DNA of 64,000 nt from Sutcliffiella deserti (lineage in GTDB: Bacteria > Bacillota > Bacilli > Bacillales > Bacillaceae_I): NCBI RefSeq assembly GCF_020037475.1, contig NZ_JAIQDB010000001.1, positions 1-64,000 on the forward strand, given 5' to 3'. Position numbers and translations under genes: made by a program. The notes under the pieces were generated by a model. It searched no databases. It worked only from the letters and a program-made list of their open reading frames with translations, and was not told the DNA's origin. Positions 1 through 8,188 of the stretch are shown here, piece by piece. Every line of letters starts with the position of its first letter. The first letter of the stretch is position 1.

Positions 1-126
1 AAGTACATGAAAAGCAGGCAAGCGGATGGATGATGTACCAAAAAGAGGAAAGTAAGTACATGAAAAGCAGGCAAGCAGAAAAATGATGTTGCAACCAAAG
101 CATTGTAAGTACATGAAAAGCAGGGG
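1..126. repeat. 53-bp tandem repeat, left copy set
   Basis: The motif AAGTACATGAAAAGCAGG begins at 1, 54 and 107, an exact 53-bp period. Each unit also holds ATGTACC (degenerate in the second unit) that can pair with the following GTACAT, so each unit could form a small hairpin. The same architecture in the same orientation recurs near the other end of the window (63474-63672). No gene is seen here; function unknown. Confidence 0.85.
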
Positions 127-305
127 GATGGACCCACAGCAGAATTTATAGTTGACGGAGCACTATAAAGGGCTCCTCGGCTTATGCAGCCGAGGAAGGT
201 ACCGACGCAACACTTCGCCTAAAGCTAACATCCGAAACGGAAAGTGTCAGGGGGTTTAAACAGTCCCCTAATTATTATTCATAAATAAAGAAACTACCTT
301 AATTA
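127..305. other. Intergenic segment with a perfect 8-bp stem hairpin
   Basis: CCTCGGCT at 175-182 pairs perfectly with AGCCGAGG at 188-195 around a 5-base loop. A second short hairpin (AGGGG/CCCCT) lies at 249-269. Neither is followed by a clear T-run. The segment is more G+C-rich than its surroundings. It could be the remnant of a mobile-element end or a structured RNA; I recognise no known riboswitch. Confidence 0.4.
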
Positions 306-839
306 CTATCTATTAGCATTTGTTGGGAACACACGTTGAATAGTTTCAGTAAATTCATCAAATAATCCACCGATTGGTCTACCTGATTCTAAATCATTTG
401 CATAGCCGCCCATTCTATCAACAAATTCTGGATTCACGGATACATATACGTTTCTAATATCCCCATCAGCCTTACGCACCTGTTCGGCTATTTTTCTTTC
501 CACTTGTTTAGATAAATCATTTCCACCAACTTCATCATTATCTAATACTGCTGCGACGTAAGCGTTTCGATTCGTCACAATAACATTACATGATTCTATT
601 TCTTCCAATTCAGTAACCTTATCTGCCGCACGGTCCGCCACAACTAGCCTTGATTCATCATTGGCATTATTATTATTCCGGACATTCCGTGTGAGGTTGC
701 GATTGTTCTGATCGTAGTTCACATTTAAGGCGTCATTGGGAGCTCCACGTTCTTCAGTTCCATAGTCGTTTACATTGGCACAACCTGTAGTTAGCATAGT
801 TAAAGCAAGTCCTGTAACCAAAATTCCTTTAATACTCAT
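306..839 (-). CDS. YhcN/YlaJ-type sporulation lipoprotein
   Basis: A 177-residue secreted lipoprotein. The start at 839 is chosen because AAGAGGTGA sits just upstream; an upstream in-frame Met at 881 has no such site. A hydrophobic signal segment ends in a lipobox with Cys20 (TTGC). An Asn/Arg-rich linker (about 45-75) follows, then the YhcN/YlaJ domain, with a motif VVADRAADKV and a C-terminal stretch reading RPIGG. Members of this family are forespore or germination-associated lipoproteins in Bacillus; the exact role is unclear. It stands alone, divergent from the downstream hydrolase gene. Confidence 0.85.
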   Translation of the reverse strand: MSIKGILVTGLALTMLTTGCANVNDYGTEERGAPNDALNVNYDQNNRNLTRNVRNNNNANDESRLVVADRAADKVTELEEIESCNVIVTNRNAYVAAVLDNDEVGGNDLSKQVERKIAEQVRKADGDIRNVYVSVNPEFVDRMGGYANDLESGRPIGGLFDEFTETIQRVFPTNANR

Positions 840-977
840 TTCATTCACCTCTTTTTTAGTTATATAGATATCTTTCTTCAATGAGTCGTTAATTATTCAA
901 CAACTTTATGTACTGTTCGTCTGTTTTTAGGTTATGCTATAGGAAGAAATAAACAATCTTAAAATTAGGGATGAATA

Positions 978-1865
978 ATGAAAAACTTGGAAACAGTTCA
1001 ACCAAGCTTTAATAAAGAAACCTATTTAAAACTCTATAATATGACTGAATTAGAAAACATTCACCACTACAGATTCCAGCCTTATAAAAATGGGGAAATT
1101 TTTGTCCAAACGTTTTATCCTAAACATATGAAGGGCATAGTAGTATTAATTCATGGCTATTTAGATCATGCAGGAGCTCTTCAAAATATCATTTCTTATC
1201 TTATTTCTCATTCCTATGGAGTTATTACTTTTGATTTACCGGGTCATGGTCATTCTTATGGGCCACGGGGAGAAATTCAAGACTTCAGTGAATATTCCAA
1301 AGTGTTGGAAGAAGTAGTGTTACCTGCAAAAGAAAAGTACAGGGACATACCCTTTTTTGGCATAGGACATAGTACAGGGGCGTCCATACTAATTGAAAAT
1401 ACACATCACAGTTCTTATTCTTTTCAAAAAATTATTCTAGTCGCCCCGCTTATTAGACCTTATTTATGGTCTTTTTCTGAGTTAGGAGTTAAACTAATAA
1501 GGAATAGAATTAAATTTATTAGAAGAAAATTCAGGAATAACTCTGCTAATAAGGAATATTTAGAATTTGTAAAAAAAGATCCACTTCAATTCACTTCTTT
1601 ACCTACAAGTTGGCTTCATTCATTATCAAAATGGAATCAGTCTCTTCTTGACTATTCGATAAAGCCGGTCACCTTCTACATTATTCAAGGGAATAGGGAT
1701 AAGACAGTGGACTGGAGATATAATATTTCTTTTATTCTTAATAAATATCCACAAAGTAGGGCCACTTTAATTGATGGAGGAGATCATCAATTATTTAATG
1801 AAGAGCAGTCTATTCAAACAATCGTGTTAAACCAAATAAAAACAATTTTGCTTTCTGACGATTAA
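978..1865 (+). CDS. Alpha/beta hydrolase (lysophospholipase/monoacylglycerol lipase type)
   Basis: A 295-residue soluble alpha/beta-hydrolase. Visible are the oxyanion-hole strand LIHGYLDHAG, the FDLPGHGHS motif and the nucleophile elbow GHSTG with Ser132. A late GGDHQLF provides the likely catalytic His, and an Asp near GNRDKTVD the acid. This layout matches the COG2267 (PldB/YtpA-like) group, which hydrolyses lysophospholipids or monoacylglycerols; the true substrate cannot be read from sequence. The ribosome binding site (AGGGATG) is weak. It lies 46 bp upstream of the ykvS-like gene and could be co-transcribed with it. Confidence 0.8.
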   Translation: MKNLETVQPSFNKETYLKLYNMTELENIHHYRFQPYKNGEIFVQTFYPKHMKGIVVLIHGYLDHAGALQNIISYLISHSYGVITFDLPGHGHSYGPRGEIQDFSEYSKVLEEVVLPAKEKYRDIPFFGIGHSTGASILIENTHHSSYSFQKIILVAPLIRPYLWSFSELGVKLIRNRIKFIRRKFRNNSANKEYLEFVKKDPLQFTSLPTSWLHSLSKWNQSLLDYSIKPVTFYIIQGNRDKTVDWRYNISFILNKYPQSRATLIDGGDHQLFNEEQSIQTIVLNQIKTILLSDD

Positions 1866-1911
1866 GGGTAATAATAAAGGACATTAAAAATTTTAAAGAG
1901 GTGGGTTAAAA

Positions 1912-2103
1912 ATGGAAGAGGTAAAAGGTAATGGTATACAAATTGGTGACACCATTCAAATTAAAACTGGGACAAATAAAGGCACTAAAGGAAAAGTAAT
2001 TGTGGTTCGTGATAGTTCAGTAATTGTAGAAATCGGCAAAAATCCTAGTACAGGCGAACCTCTTCGCACTGTAATTAACCATAAAAATTATAAAACAGTA
2101 TAA
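1912..2103 (+). CDS. YkvS-like small protein (DUF2187)
   Basis: A 63-residue protein with a small beta-barrel, KOW-like look: GDTIQIKTG, GTKGKVIVVRDSSVIVEI, and the family-typical ending TVINHKNYK. A strong site AAAGAGGTGGG precedes the ATG. The ending and size agree with the DUF2187/YkvS family of Bacillus. In B. subtilis ykvS lies next to ykvT, and here a YkvT-like hydrolase gene follows in convergent orientation, which supports the call. Function unknown. Confidence 0.75.
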   Translation: MEEVKGNGIQIGDTIQIKTGTNKGTKGKVIVVRDSSVIVEIGKNPSTGEPLRTVINHKNYKTV

Positions 2104-2245
2104 AAGAAAGAGGTACCTGGAATGCAATGAACTACTACCCGAATAATGGACACTAAATAAAAAGTGCCCTTACTCGGGTTTTTCTATGTCTAAAACCAGA
2201 AAACCCGTTTATAATTAATTAACTAATTTGAACGGAGAATCAATC

Positions 2246-2674
2246 ATGAGTAGAAACCTTTTTACAGACTTTCAAATAAAAGAATTAGAGAAAAACCCTA
2301 ACGTTTTACGAGCGTCAGAACGTTCTATCACTTATACCCCTGCATTTAAACATAAAGCGGTATTAGATAATCAATCGGGTAAAATCCCTACTCAAATCTT
2401 TATTGAGCATGGATTTGATTTAGATTTGATTGGTAAGAAACAGCCTCAAAAATGACTGCATCGGTGGAGGAATATATACTCGAAGTATGGAGAGGTAGGC
2501 TTGGAAGCGGAAAGAAGAGGAAAAGGTAGTTCTGGACGACCTTCAAGTAAGAACCTATCTTCCGAAGAGAAGCTAAAAAAAGCAGAAGCAAGAATTAAGT
2601 ATTTGGAAGCAGAGAATGATTTCTTAAAAAAGCTAGAAGATCTCGAGAGGCAGGCGCTGAAGAAAAAACGTTAA
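2246..2674 (+). pseudogene. IS3-family orfA (helix-turn-helix protein), internal stop
   Basis: The first gene of the insertion element. The same frame runs from ATG 2246 to TAA 2672-2674 but is broken by an in-frame TGA at 2453-2455 after about 69 codons. Beyond the stop the frame continues with LHRWRNIYSKYG, a Ser/Gly-rich linker and a leucine-zipper-like segment (EEKLKKAEARIKYLEAEN), typical of IS150-type OrfA. The stop is therefore a point mutation, not a frameshift. Confidence 0.8.
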
Positions 2675-3578
2675 AGGCATCAGAGAAATATCAACTTATT
2701 GAATAACCATTAGGACTCCACCAGCTAAGGTGGCAAGTATCCACTCTTTGCGAATTATGTAATGTCAGCCGCAGTGGGTATTATGCATGGCTTCAAGGTG
2801 AAGAGAAACGGCAATTACGTGAGGAATCGGATGAATTAGAAGTAGAACTTATCCGATATATTTTTAAGCAAAAAAACGATAAGGCAGGAGCTCTGTCCAT
2901 CAAAATGTTCTTAGAAAATGATTAGATTATTACGTTGTCATGAATCATAAAAAGATTAGAAGGCTCATGCGAAAATTCAACCTTGTAACTAAGCTCCTAA
3001 GAGCAAACCCATACCGCAAAATGCTTAGAGCCACACAAGAACATCGTACTTGTGAGAACTTAGTTAATCGAGAGTTTGATCAAGGAGAACCAGGAAAAGT
3101 ATTATTAACGGATATTACGTATCTTTATTATAGCAATGGCCAGAAAGCCTATCTCTCCTGTGTAAAAGATGGCGCAACCAAAGAGATCTTAGCCCATTAC
3201 TTATCCACTTCACTTGAAATGAAAATTGTCTATCAAACACTTAATAAACTTCAAGAAACAACAGAATATTTCCATCCTGAAGCTATCCTGCACTCTGATC
3301 AGGGCTTCCATTATACCCATCCATTGTTTCAGGATAAGGTGAAGAAGCTAAAGATAAAGCAATCCATGTCCAGACGAGGAAACTGCTGGGATAACGCACC
3401 GATGGAATCTTTCTTTGGTCATTTTAAGGATTGGGTAGATCATAAAGCATGTGGGACCTTACGACAATTGAAGCAGCAGGTAAACTCGTTTATTGAAGAA
3501 TATAATAATAATCGTTACCAATGGGGATTAAAGAAAATGACCCCGGTTCAATACCGAGGTCATTTACTAGGTGCATAG
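2650..3578 (+). pseudogene. IS3-family orfB (DDE transposase), two lesions
   Basis: The second gene of the element, overlapping orfA in another frame as usual for IS3. A TAA at 2704-2706 follows KYQLIE, and near 2923 a single base is missing (TAG read where TAT is expected), which shifts the frame. After that the integrase core reads openly from 2940: TDITYLYY (first Asp), LHSDQGFHYTH (second Asp), and NCWDNAPMESFFGHFK (Glu). The catalytic triad is intact but no full-length protein can be made without recoding. Confidence 0.85.
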
Positions 3579-3639
3579 GTCGCTTTTATTAAAGTGTCCA
3601 TTATTAGGGGTACAGTTCACAATCCGGGTACCTCTTTTT

Positions 3640-4227
3640 TTATTGTGCGAAAACATGATTGCCTATTATTTTAGTAACAGGTCTCGTACGAATCCATTGA
3701 TCTCCGGTTTTATCAGGGTTAAAGAAATATAAGGATTCTTGTCCATCTCCACCAAAAGCAATTGCTTCCTCTACTGCTTTAATAGCTTCCTTATCGGCTT
3801 TTTTATTTATTTCGCCATTTTTAACTGGAGAAAATTGATAAACTCCGCCTGCAGAGGTTTCTAAGATTACCTCTTTAATTGAGTTCGGAAATAAGTCGCT
3901 ATCTACTCGATTTAACACAACGGTAGCAACTGCTACTTTTCCTTCATAAGGTTCCCCTTTTGATTCGGCGTGTACAAGACGAGCAAGAATTTCTTTTTCT
4001 TCTTCAGACACTGCCTTTGGAAGCTTTAATGACTCACCAGGAAAAATTAAGTGATTCCCTTTATTGTTAATAGCTTGCATTTCTTTAACAGACACCCCAT
4101 AAGATTTTCCTATATTCAATAATGTGTCATCGGTTTGAACTTTATATGACTCTGCTGCTTTTGCAGTAATACCTGTTCCTGCTAATAATACAACAGCTAG
4201 AGCTAAAATTATCAATAGGTTTTTCAT
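3640..4227 (-). CDS. LysM plus SleB/CwlJ-type cell wall hydrolase (YkvT-like)
   Basis: A 195-residue exported protein. The start at 4227 is chosen for its AAGGAGGAATT site; the longer reading from 4293 adds 22 residues without one. A signal peptide ends near AKA-A (residue 25). A LysM peptidoglycan-binding repeat spans about 28-71 (YKVQTDDTLLNIGKSYGVS), then a hydrolase_2 (SleB/CwlJ) domain from about 78, with LARLVHAESKGEP containing the likely catalytic Glu and VATVVLNRV. This family contains cortex-lytic enzymes and lytic transglycosylases. Size, domain order and the ykvS-like neighbour make it a YkvT counterpart. Confidence 0.85.
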   Translation of the reverse strand: MKNLLIILALAVVLLAGTGITAKAAESYKVQTDDTLLNIGKSYGVSVKEMQAINNKGNHLIFPGESLKLPKAVSEEEKEILARLVHAESKGEPYEGKVAVATVVLNRVDSDLFPNSIKEVILETSAGGVYQFSPVKNGEINKKADKEAIKAVEEAIAFGGDGQESLYFFNPDKTGDQWIRTRPVTKIIGNHVFAQ

Positions 4228-4437
4228 ATAATAGAATTCCTCCTTGTGTTGTATTTTAACAACTCTCGGACTCTCTAGAATACATAGTAGCAAGATATTA
4301 TCGAAATATCACTGTATAAATGTTCCCATTTTGATAAGTTTACAGGATGAATTAGTATAATTTTACAATCATATCATTGATACAAATAATATTATGTATA
4401 AATATTGGTAATACTTAAATATAGAAGAACTAAGGTG

Positions 4438-4902
4438 GTGAAAGTCATTAACTATTATGCAGGATATTCTTCAGCATTCCATGGTTTTCTAATGGCCGTT
4501 TGTTTTCTTCAAGGGTATAATCATCTCGCTACTAGCAAATTGATTGCTATTATCTATTTTGCCATTTCGGGCATATCCTTGCTTGCATTATGTACTCGAT
4601 ATGGTTTAAGTGTAGTAGGAAATGAGCTTCTTTACGAAGTAAGTCTTTTAGGAAAAACATTAAAGAAAAAAAACATCTCTGCAGTGGAGATAAGGAAGAT
4701 TGAGTTTAAGCGAGTAGGCTGGTCCACGAAAGGAGCTTATCTTTATTATTCCAAAAATCATCCTTTCCCGTTGAGACTTATAAATTATAAGCCTCAAGAG
4801 ATGTACGATGTTTTATTGTTATTTGCAAAAAACAACCAAATTCCAGTTTCTCTACAGGAGGAATATGAAGACTTACCTAGTGGAATGACGAAAAACAGCT
4901 AA
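4438..4902 (+). CDS. Hypothetical two-helix membrane protein
   Basis: About 154 residues if the GTG at 4438 is used; the site AAGGTGG lies very close, so the start is uncertain, and a TTG at 4405 is also open. The N-terminal third has two hydrophobic segments (around SAFHGFLMAVCFLQG and IAIIYFAISGISLLALC). The remainder is a soluble beta-rich tail that resembles a bacterial PH-like domain of membrane proteins (LSVVGNELLYEVSLLG). I do not recognise the family. It is a single gene with its own terminator. Confidence 0.6.
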   Translation: MKVINYYAGYSSAFHGFLMAVCFLQGYNHLATSKLIAIIYFAISGISLLALCTRYGLSVVGNELLYEVSLLGKTLKKKNISAVEIRKIEFKRVGWSTKGAYLYYSKNHPFPLRLINYKPQEMYDVLLLFAKNNQIPVSLQEEYEDLPSGMTKNS

Positions 4903-4933
4903 TGTCAGAATCTTACTGACTTTAGCTGTTTTT
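4891..4933 (+). terminator. Rho-independent terminator
   Basis: AAAAACAGCTAATGTCAG pairs with CTGACTTTAGCTGTTTTT around a short loop. It overlaps the 3' end of the preceding gene and is symmetrical enough to act on both strands. Confidence 0.8.
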
Positions 4934-5005
4934 GTTTAGTCAAAATAATAATGGATAGGGCTCGGTTCTGGACATCTTGTTCCCTTACACTTTAGGAAAA
5001 ACCCC

Positions 5006-5707
5006 TTATTTTTTTGCCTTAATAATACTTAATTCAATGTGTGAGCCTGTTTCTAATGTTAATTCTTCATGCTTTCTGAGTATCGAAAAGTATTCTTCAC
5101 CAATATCATGGGAGGGATCCAATTCTGGTTCAGAAGGTTCAATATTAGAGAGAGCGATACTATTATGGTTTATTTCACGAAACCCAAAACTACTGAAAGT
5201 TTTATCCCACTCCTCTTTTGTTAAAATTTTAGGAATGCCATAAACTTGCTTCATTTTGGTCTCTAGCGATTTAGGAAGGGTCTCTTTTTTAGTCATTTCA
5301 ATACAAATGAGAGAGCCATTTCGCTTTAAGAGGCGGTACACTTCAGGTATGGATTTTTTAATATTCGTAAATGTAAGGACCGATTCAGCAAGTACATAAT
5401 CAAAAGTTGAAGGAACAAGTAATGTTTCTTCTATACTCATCTTCAACGCTGTACAAGGCAACTGACGTTCAAGAAATCTTTTGTTTGCTTTTTCTACCAT
5501 AAGGGGGTGGTTATCTATCGTAGTTAGTTTCGCACCATGAGAACACAAATACGCTGATGTTTGACCAGTGCCACACCCAACCTCTAGCACTGTTTTATTG
5601 TTTAAATCCATTTCAGTAAGAATGTCTTTTGTTAACTCCAGTCCCCCTGGATGGGCACCGCCTATACCAAGTAAGGCAAGAAGTTCTGTGTATGCTTGTT
5701 TGCTCAT
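5006..5707 (-). CDS. Class I SAM-dependent methyltransferase
   Basis: A 233-residue soluble methyltransferase. The start at 5707 has GGGGAGGTGA upstream; the GTG at 5716 overlaps that site and is not preferred. Motif I is VLEVGCGTGQTS, followed by the acidic end of strand 2 (TTIDNHPLMVEKA) and a motif IV region FDYVLAESVLTF. A YRLLKRNGSLICIEM segment is typical of small-molecule methyltransferases of the Methyltransf_11/25 type. The substrate is unknown. It is a single gene on the minus strand. Confidence 0.8.
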   Translation of the reverse strand: MSKQAYTELLALLGIGGAHPGGLELTKDILTEMDLNNKTVLEVGCGTGQTSAYLCSHGAKLTTIDNHPLMVEKANKRFLERQLPCTALKMSIEETLLVPSTFDYVLAESVLTFTNIKKSIPEVYRLLKRNGSLICIEMTKKETLPKSLETKMKQVYGIPKILTKEEWDKTFSSFGFREINHNSIALSNIEPSEPELDPSHDIGEEYFSILRKHEELTLETGSHIELSIIKAKK

Positions 5708-5827
5708 TTCTTTCACCTCCCCTAATTATATGAATAAGGAGTGTGTTAAGTTCAAAAAATCCAAACTGGCGAAAAAAGTGTAGTTGAGATATGATTAGGG
5801 GGAAAAGTTAATTTAGGAGGTATCTTA

Positions 5828-6031
5828 GTGATTCATCAAACCTGGAAGAACCGAGAAGCAATAAAAGTAGTTAAATGCATACATACTAATGCTGAAAAAT
5901 ACTTAGTTGATAACATGTTAACAAAAGGCAAAACATATGAAGTGAAAAACGAAACAGAAGAGTTTTATTTTCTAGAAGATAATAGCGGACACATTGGTGG
6001 TTATTATAAAAATTATTTTGAAACCATCTAA
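5828..6031 (+). CDS. Small conserved protein, DUF6501-like
   Basis: A 67-residue protein starting with GTG at 5828 behind a good TTAGGAGG site. The sequence has the look of a conserved Bacillaceae family: IHQTWKNREAIKVVKCIHTN, KTYEVKNETEEFYF and GHIGGYYKNYFE. I recall this pattern from DUF6501 proteins but cannot verify it here. There are no membrane segments or metal-binding motifs. A terminator follows directly, so it is a single transcription unit. Function unknown. Confidence 0.7.
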   Translation: MIHQTWKNREAIKVVKCIHTNAEKYLVDNMLTKGKTYEVKNETEEFYFLEDNSGHIGGYYKNYFETI

Positions 6032-6036
6032 AGCAG

Positions 6037-6063
6037 CAAGGCGTTCAATCGTCTTGTTTTTTT
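6037..6063 (+). terminator. Rho-independent terminator
   Basis: CAAGGCG pairs with CGTCTTG (one G-T pair) around TTCAAT and is followed by seven T residues. Confidence 0.7.
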
Positions 6064-6184
6064 CTGATTTGGGAACTTTAAAGTGTTACACGCAGTTAAT
6101 TACTCTCAAGTATATAGTGGAGCTCCATTGTTTGGATGTTTATTTATCATTAAAAAGGGTATATAAAATAAGTGAGGTGTCTCT

Positions 6185-7255
6185 ATGAGCAAAAAACTTT
6201 TTTTATGGGCGTTATTATTGGTTCTAATAAGCAGCGGATGTGTAAATACCACTCAAGAAAGTGATAATAAATCCTCTAGTTCAAGTGAAAATTCTTCTGT
6301 AGAAGTTATTGCGCGGAACCTGGAAAGTCCTTGGGCGATAGTGAAGCATAAGGACATTTTTTTTATTACCGAAAGAAATGGGACTATAACTAAAATCGAA
6401 AATGAAGTTCAACAAAGAGAGTCCGTTGAGCTTCATGAAAATGTTTTACATCATGGGGAAGGTGGACTTTTAGGGATGGTCCTTCATCCTGACTTTGAAA
6501 ATAATAAATTAGCATTCCTCTACCATACTTATGGTTCAGAAGATGCCATAAAAAACCGTTTAGTCGTGATAAAATATGAAGAAGATAAGTGGGTAGAGCA
6601 AAGTGTCCTTTTGGAAAATATAGAAGGATCTACTTTTCATAATGGCGGCAGGATAAAAATTGGTCCTGATTCCATGCTTTACGTAACAATAGGAGATGTT
6701 CAGAATCCAGAAAGTGCTCAAAACCCAGATTCGTTACAGGGGAGTATATTACGAATGGAGTTAGACGGTTCTATTCCATCCGATAATCCTTATCACGACT
6801 CTTATGTTTATTCATACGGCCATCGCAACTCTCAGGGAATGGCTTGGGACTTAGAAAGTGAAACGATGTATGCATCAGAACATGGACCGTCTGCAAGAGA
6901 TGAAATAAATATAATTGAGCCAGGACAAAATTACGGTTGGCCAGTGATCACCGGGAGTGAACAAGAAGAAAAAATGGTGCCGCCATTATTTCATTCTGGC
7001 TCTAAAACGTGGGCACCTTCTGGAATAGCTTTTCACAATAACATTTTGTATGTTGCAGCTTTAAGAGGGGAAGCAATCCGGTCCTTTAATCTAGAAACAC
7101 AAGAAGAGTATCCATTGGTAAGAGAATACGGGAGAATAAGAGATATAGTTATAGAGGAAGAATATCTCTATGCCATTACGAATAATACAGATGGTAGAGG
7201 AAACCCTGATACAAATGATGATATACTTCTAATTATTTCTTTAAATGAAAATTAA
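6185..7255 (+). CDS. PQQ-type sugar (glucose/sorbosone) dehydrogenase lipoprotein
   Basis: A 356-residue lipoprotein. The signal segment ends in the lipobox ISSGC with Cys19, then a Ser-rich linker. The rest is the six-bladed propeller of the GSDH family: NLESPWAIV, FITERNGTI, GGLLGMVLHPDF, HNGGRIKIGPDSMLYVTIGD, YSYGHRNSQGMAWD, SEHGPSARDEIN and NYGWPVITG. The conserved His and Arg positions that bind PQQ and substrate in relatives look present. Such enzymes oxidise aldose sugars outside the membrane; no PQQ biosynthesis genes are in this window. It is preceded by GAGGTGTC and forms its own unit. Confidence 0.88.
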   Translation: MSKKLFLWALLLVLISSGCVNTTQESDNKSSSSSENSSVEVIARNLESPWAIVKHKDIFFITERNGTITKIENEVQQRESVELHENVLHHGEGGLLGMVLHPDFENNKLAFLYHTYGSEDAIKNRLVVIKYEEDKWVEQSVLLENIEGSTFHNGGRIKIGPDSMLYVTIGDVQNPESAQNPDSLQGSILRMELDGSIPSDNPYHDSYVYSYGHRNSQGMAWDLESETMYASEHGPSARDEINIIEPGQNYGWPVITGSEQEEKMVPPLFHSGSKTWAPSGIAFHNNILYVAALRGEAIRSFNLETQEEYPLVREYGRIRDIVIEEEYLYAITNNTDGRGNPDTNDDILLIISLNEN

Positions 7256-7310
7256 TTAAACTAATATAGGAGATTAAATATACAGTAACGAAGTAAAAGG
7301 GGGCAGCAAT

Positions 7311-8096
7311 ATGGACTCAGTAGATATAGAGATGTTCAAAGAAATGAACGTAATTAAATTATTGGACAGTATTGGAGAAAGTTTAATTTTTGCAGATAAA
7401 AATCAAGATATTAGATGGTTTAACCAACCTGCAAGAGAGCTGCTTACAACCATTGGGCCCTACGTGAAAATGGATAATCCCGATGACTTTATTGGCATTA
7501 ATCTTTCTCTGTTCCATGGCCCAAGGCAAACTAAAATAATCGAGGAAGGTAATTTTCCGCATAAAGCGCAAATAAAGCTATTCAATAGATTTACAGCCAA
7601 TATAGTGGTGGACATGGTTCATAACAACACAGGAAACCTTACAGGGTATATTCTGACATGGAAAGACGTAACAGATTTTGAACAAGAATTATTATATCAG
7701 CAAACACAGTTAAAGAGCCTTTATACTCCTATAATCGGAACAGCGATTGACTCTGTATTATTGGTTGCCATGACAGGCATTCTTTCGGAAGAGAGAATGC
7801 AATATACAAAAGACGCGATATTAATGGCTTGTGCAGAGAGAAAAGCAGAATACATTATTTTTGACTTTACCGGAATAGTGGATGACTTTGGTGAAGCTGT
7901 CGTATTTCATCTTGACCAAGTAGCGGAAGCATTAAAGCTCATGGGATCTGAAGCAGTCTTTGTCGGCTTGAATGTTCAATTTGTACAAGAAATGGTAAAG
8001 AAAGGTCTTACAATGCAAGTTAAAACCTTCCAATCCTTTAAGCAGGGAATACAATACATCTGGAAGGAAAAAGGGTATAAGCTTGTAAAAATTTGA
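7311..8096 (+). CDS. PAS-STAS protein, RsbR-like regulator
   Basis: A 261-residue cytoplasmic regulator. Residues about 10-125 form a PAS-like sensor (IGESLIFADKNQDIRWFNQPA, ending in ILTWKDVTDFEQE). Residues about 140-255 form a STAS domain like that of RsbR stressosome proteins (TPIIGTAIDSVLLVAMTG, AEYIIFDFTGIVDDFGEAV). The two Thr positions that are phosphorylated in RsbR seem not to be kept here (LSEER and DDFGEA in place of IDTER and VDT), which is my own alignment by eye. The preceding GGGGGCAGC is a plausible ribosome site. No rsbS/rsbT genes lie nearby. Confidence 0.75.
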   Translation: MDSVDIEMFKEMNVIKLLDSIGESLIFADKNQDIRWFNQPARELLTTIGPYVKMDNPDDFIGINLSLFHGPRQTKIIEEGNFPHKAQIKLFNRFTANIVVDMVHNNTGNLTGYILTWKDVTDFEQELLYQQTQLKSLYTPIIGTAIDSVLLVAMTGILSEERMQYTKDAILMACAERKAEYIIFDFTGIVDDFGEAVVFHLDQVAEALKLMGSEAVFVGLNVQFVQEMVKKGLTMQVKTFQSFKQGIQYIWKEKGYKLVKI

Positions 8097-8130
8097 TATG
8101 CTGCATAAACATAATTTGAAGATCCTATCT

Positions 8131-8160
8131 AAAAAAGCTTGTAGTTTTTACGAGCTTTTT
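8131..8160 (+). terminator. Rho-independent terminator
   Basis: AAAAAAGCTTGTA pairs with TACGAGCTTTTT around a T-rich loop, just after the PAS-STAS gene. Confidence 0.75.
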
Positions 8161-8188
8161 AGGGTTGGATGTAAAAGGGGCAAAAGGC

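Larger units (their letters stand above)
2128..3619 (+). mobile_element. Decayed IS3-family (IS150-type) insertion sequence
   Basis: The element is 1492 bp. Its ends are inverted repeats: the left begins TGAACTACTACCC and the right, read inward on the other strand, begins TGAACTGTACCCC; both continue with AATAATGGACACT. It is flanked by the direct repeat CAA (2125-2127 and 3620-3622), a 3-bp duplication as expected for this group. It carries two broken genes. The orfB product retains the DDE core but both genes have stops or frameshifts, so it should not move on its own. Confidence 0.9.
2109..3635. terminator. Bidirectional terminator split by an insertion sequence
   Basis: The left arm AGAGGTACCTGG (2109-2120) is complementary, with one G-T pair, to the right arm CCGGGTACCTCT (3624-3635), which is followed by a T-run. 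Removing the insertion element and one 3-bp duplication rebuilds a 12-bp stem with an 8-base loop between the convergent ykvS-like and ykvT-like genes. The arms are now about 1.5 kb apart. Confidence 0.8.

Noticed and set aside
127-305. Cyclic-di-AMP (ydaO) or other known riboswitch
   Set aside because: Phrases such as GCTAAC recall ydaO, but the conserved blocks are not in order and the neighbouring gene points away.
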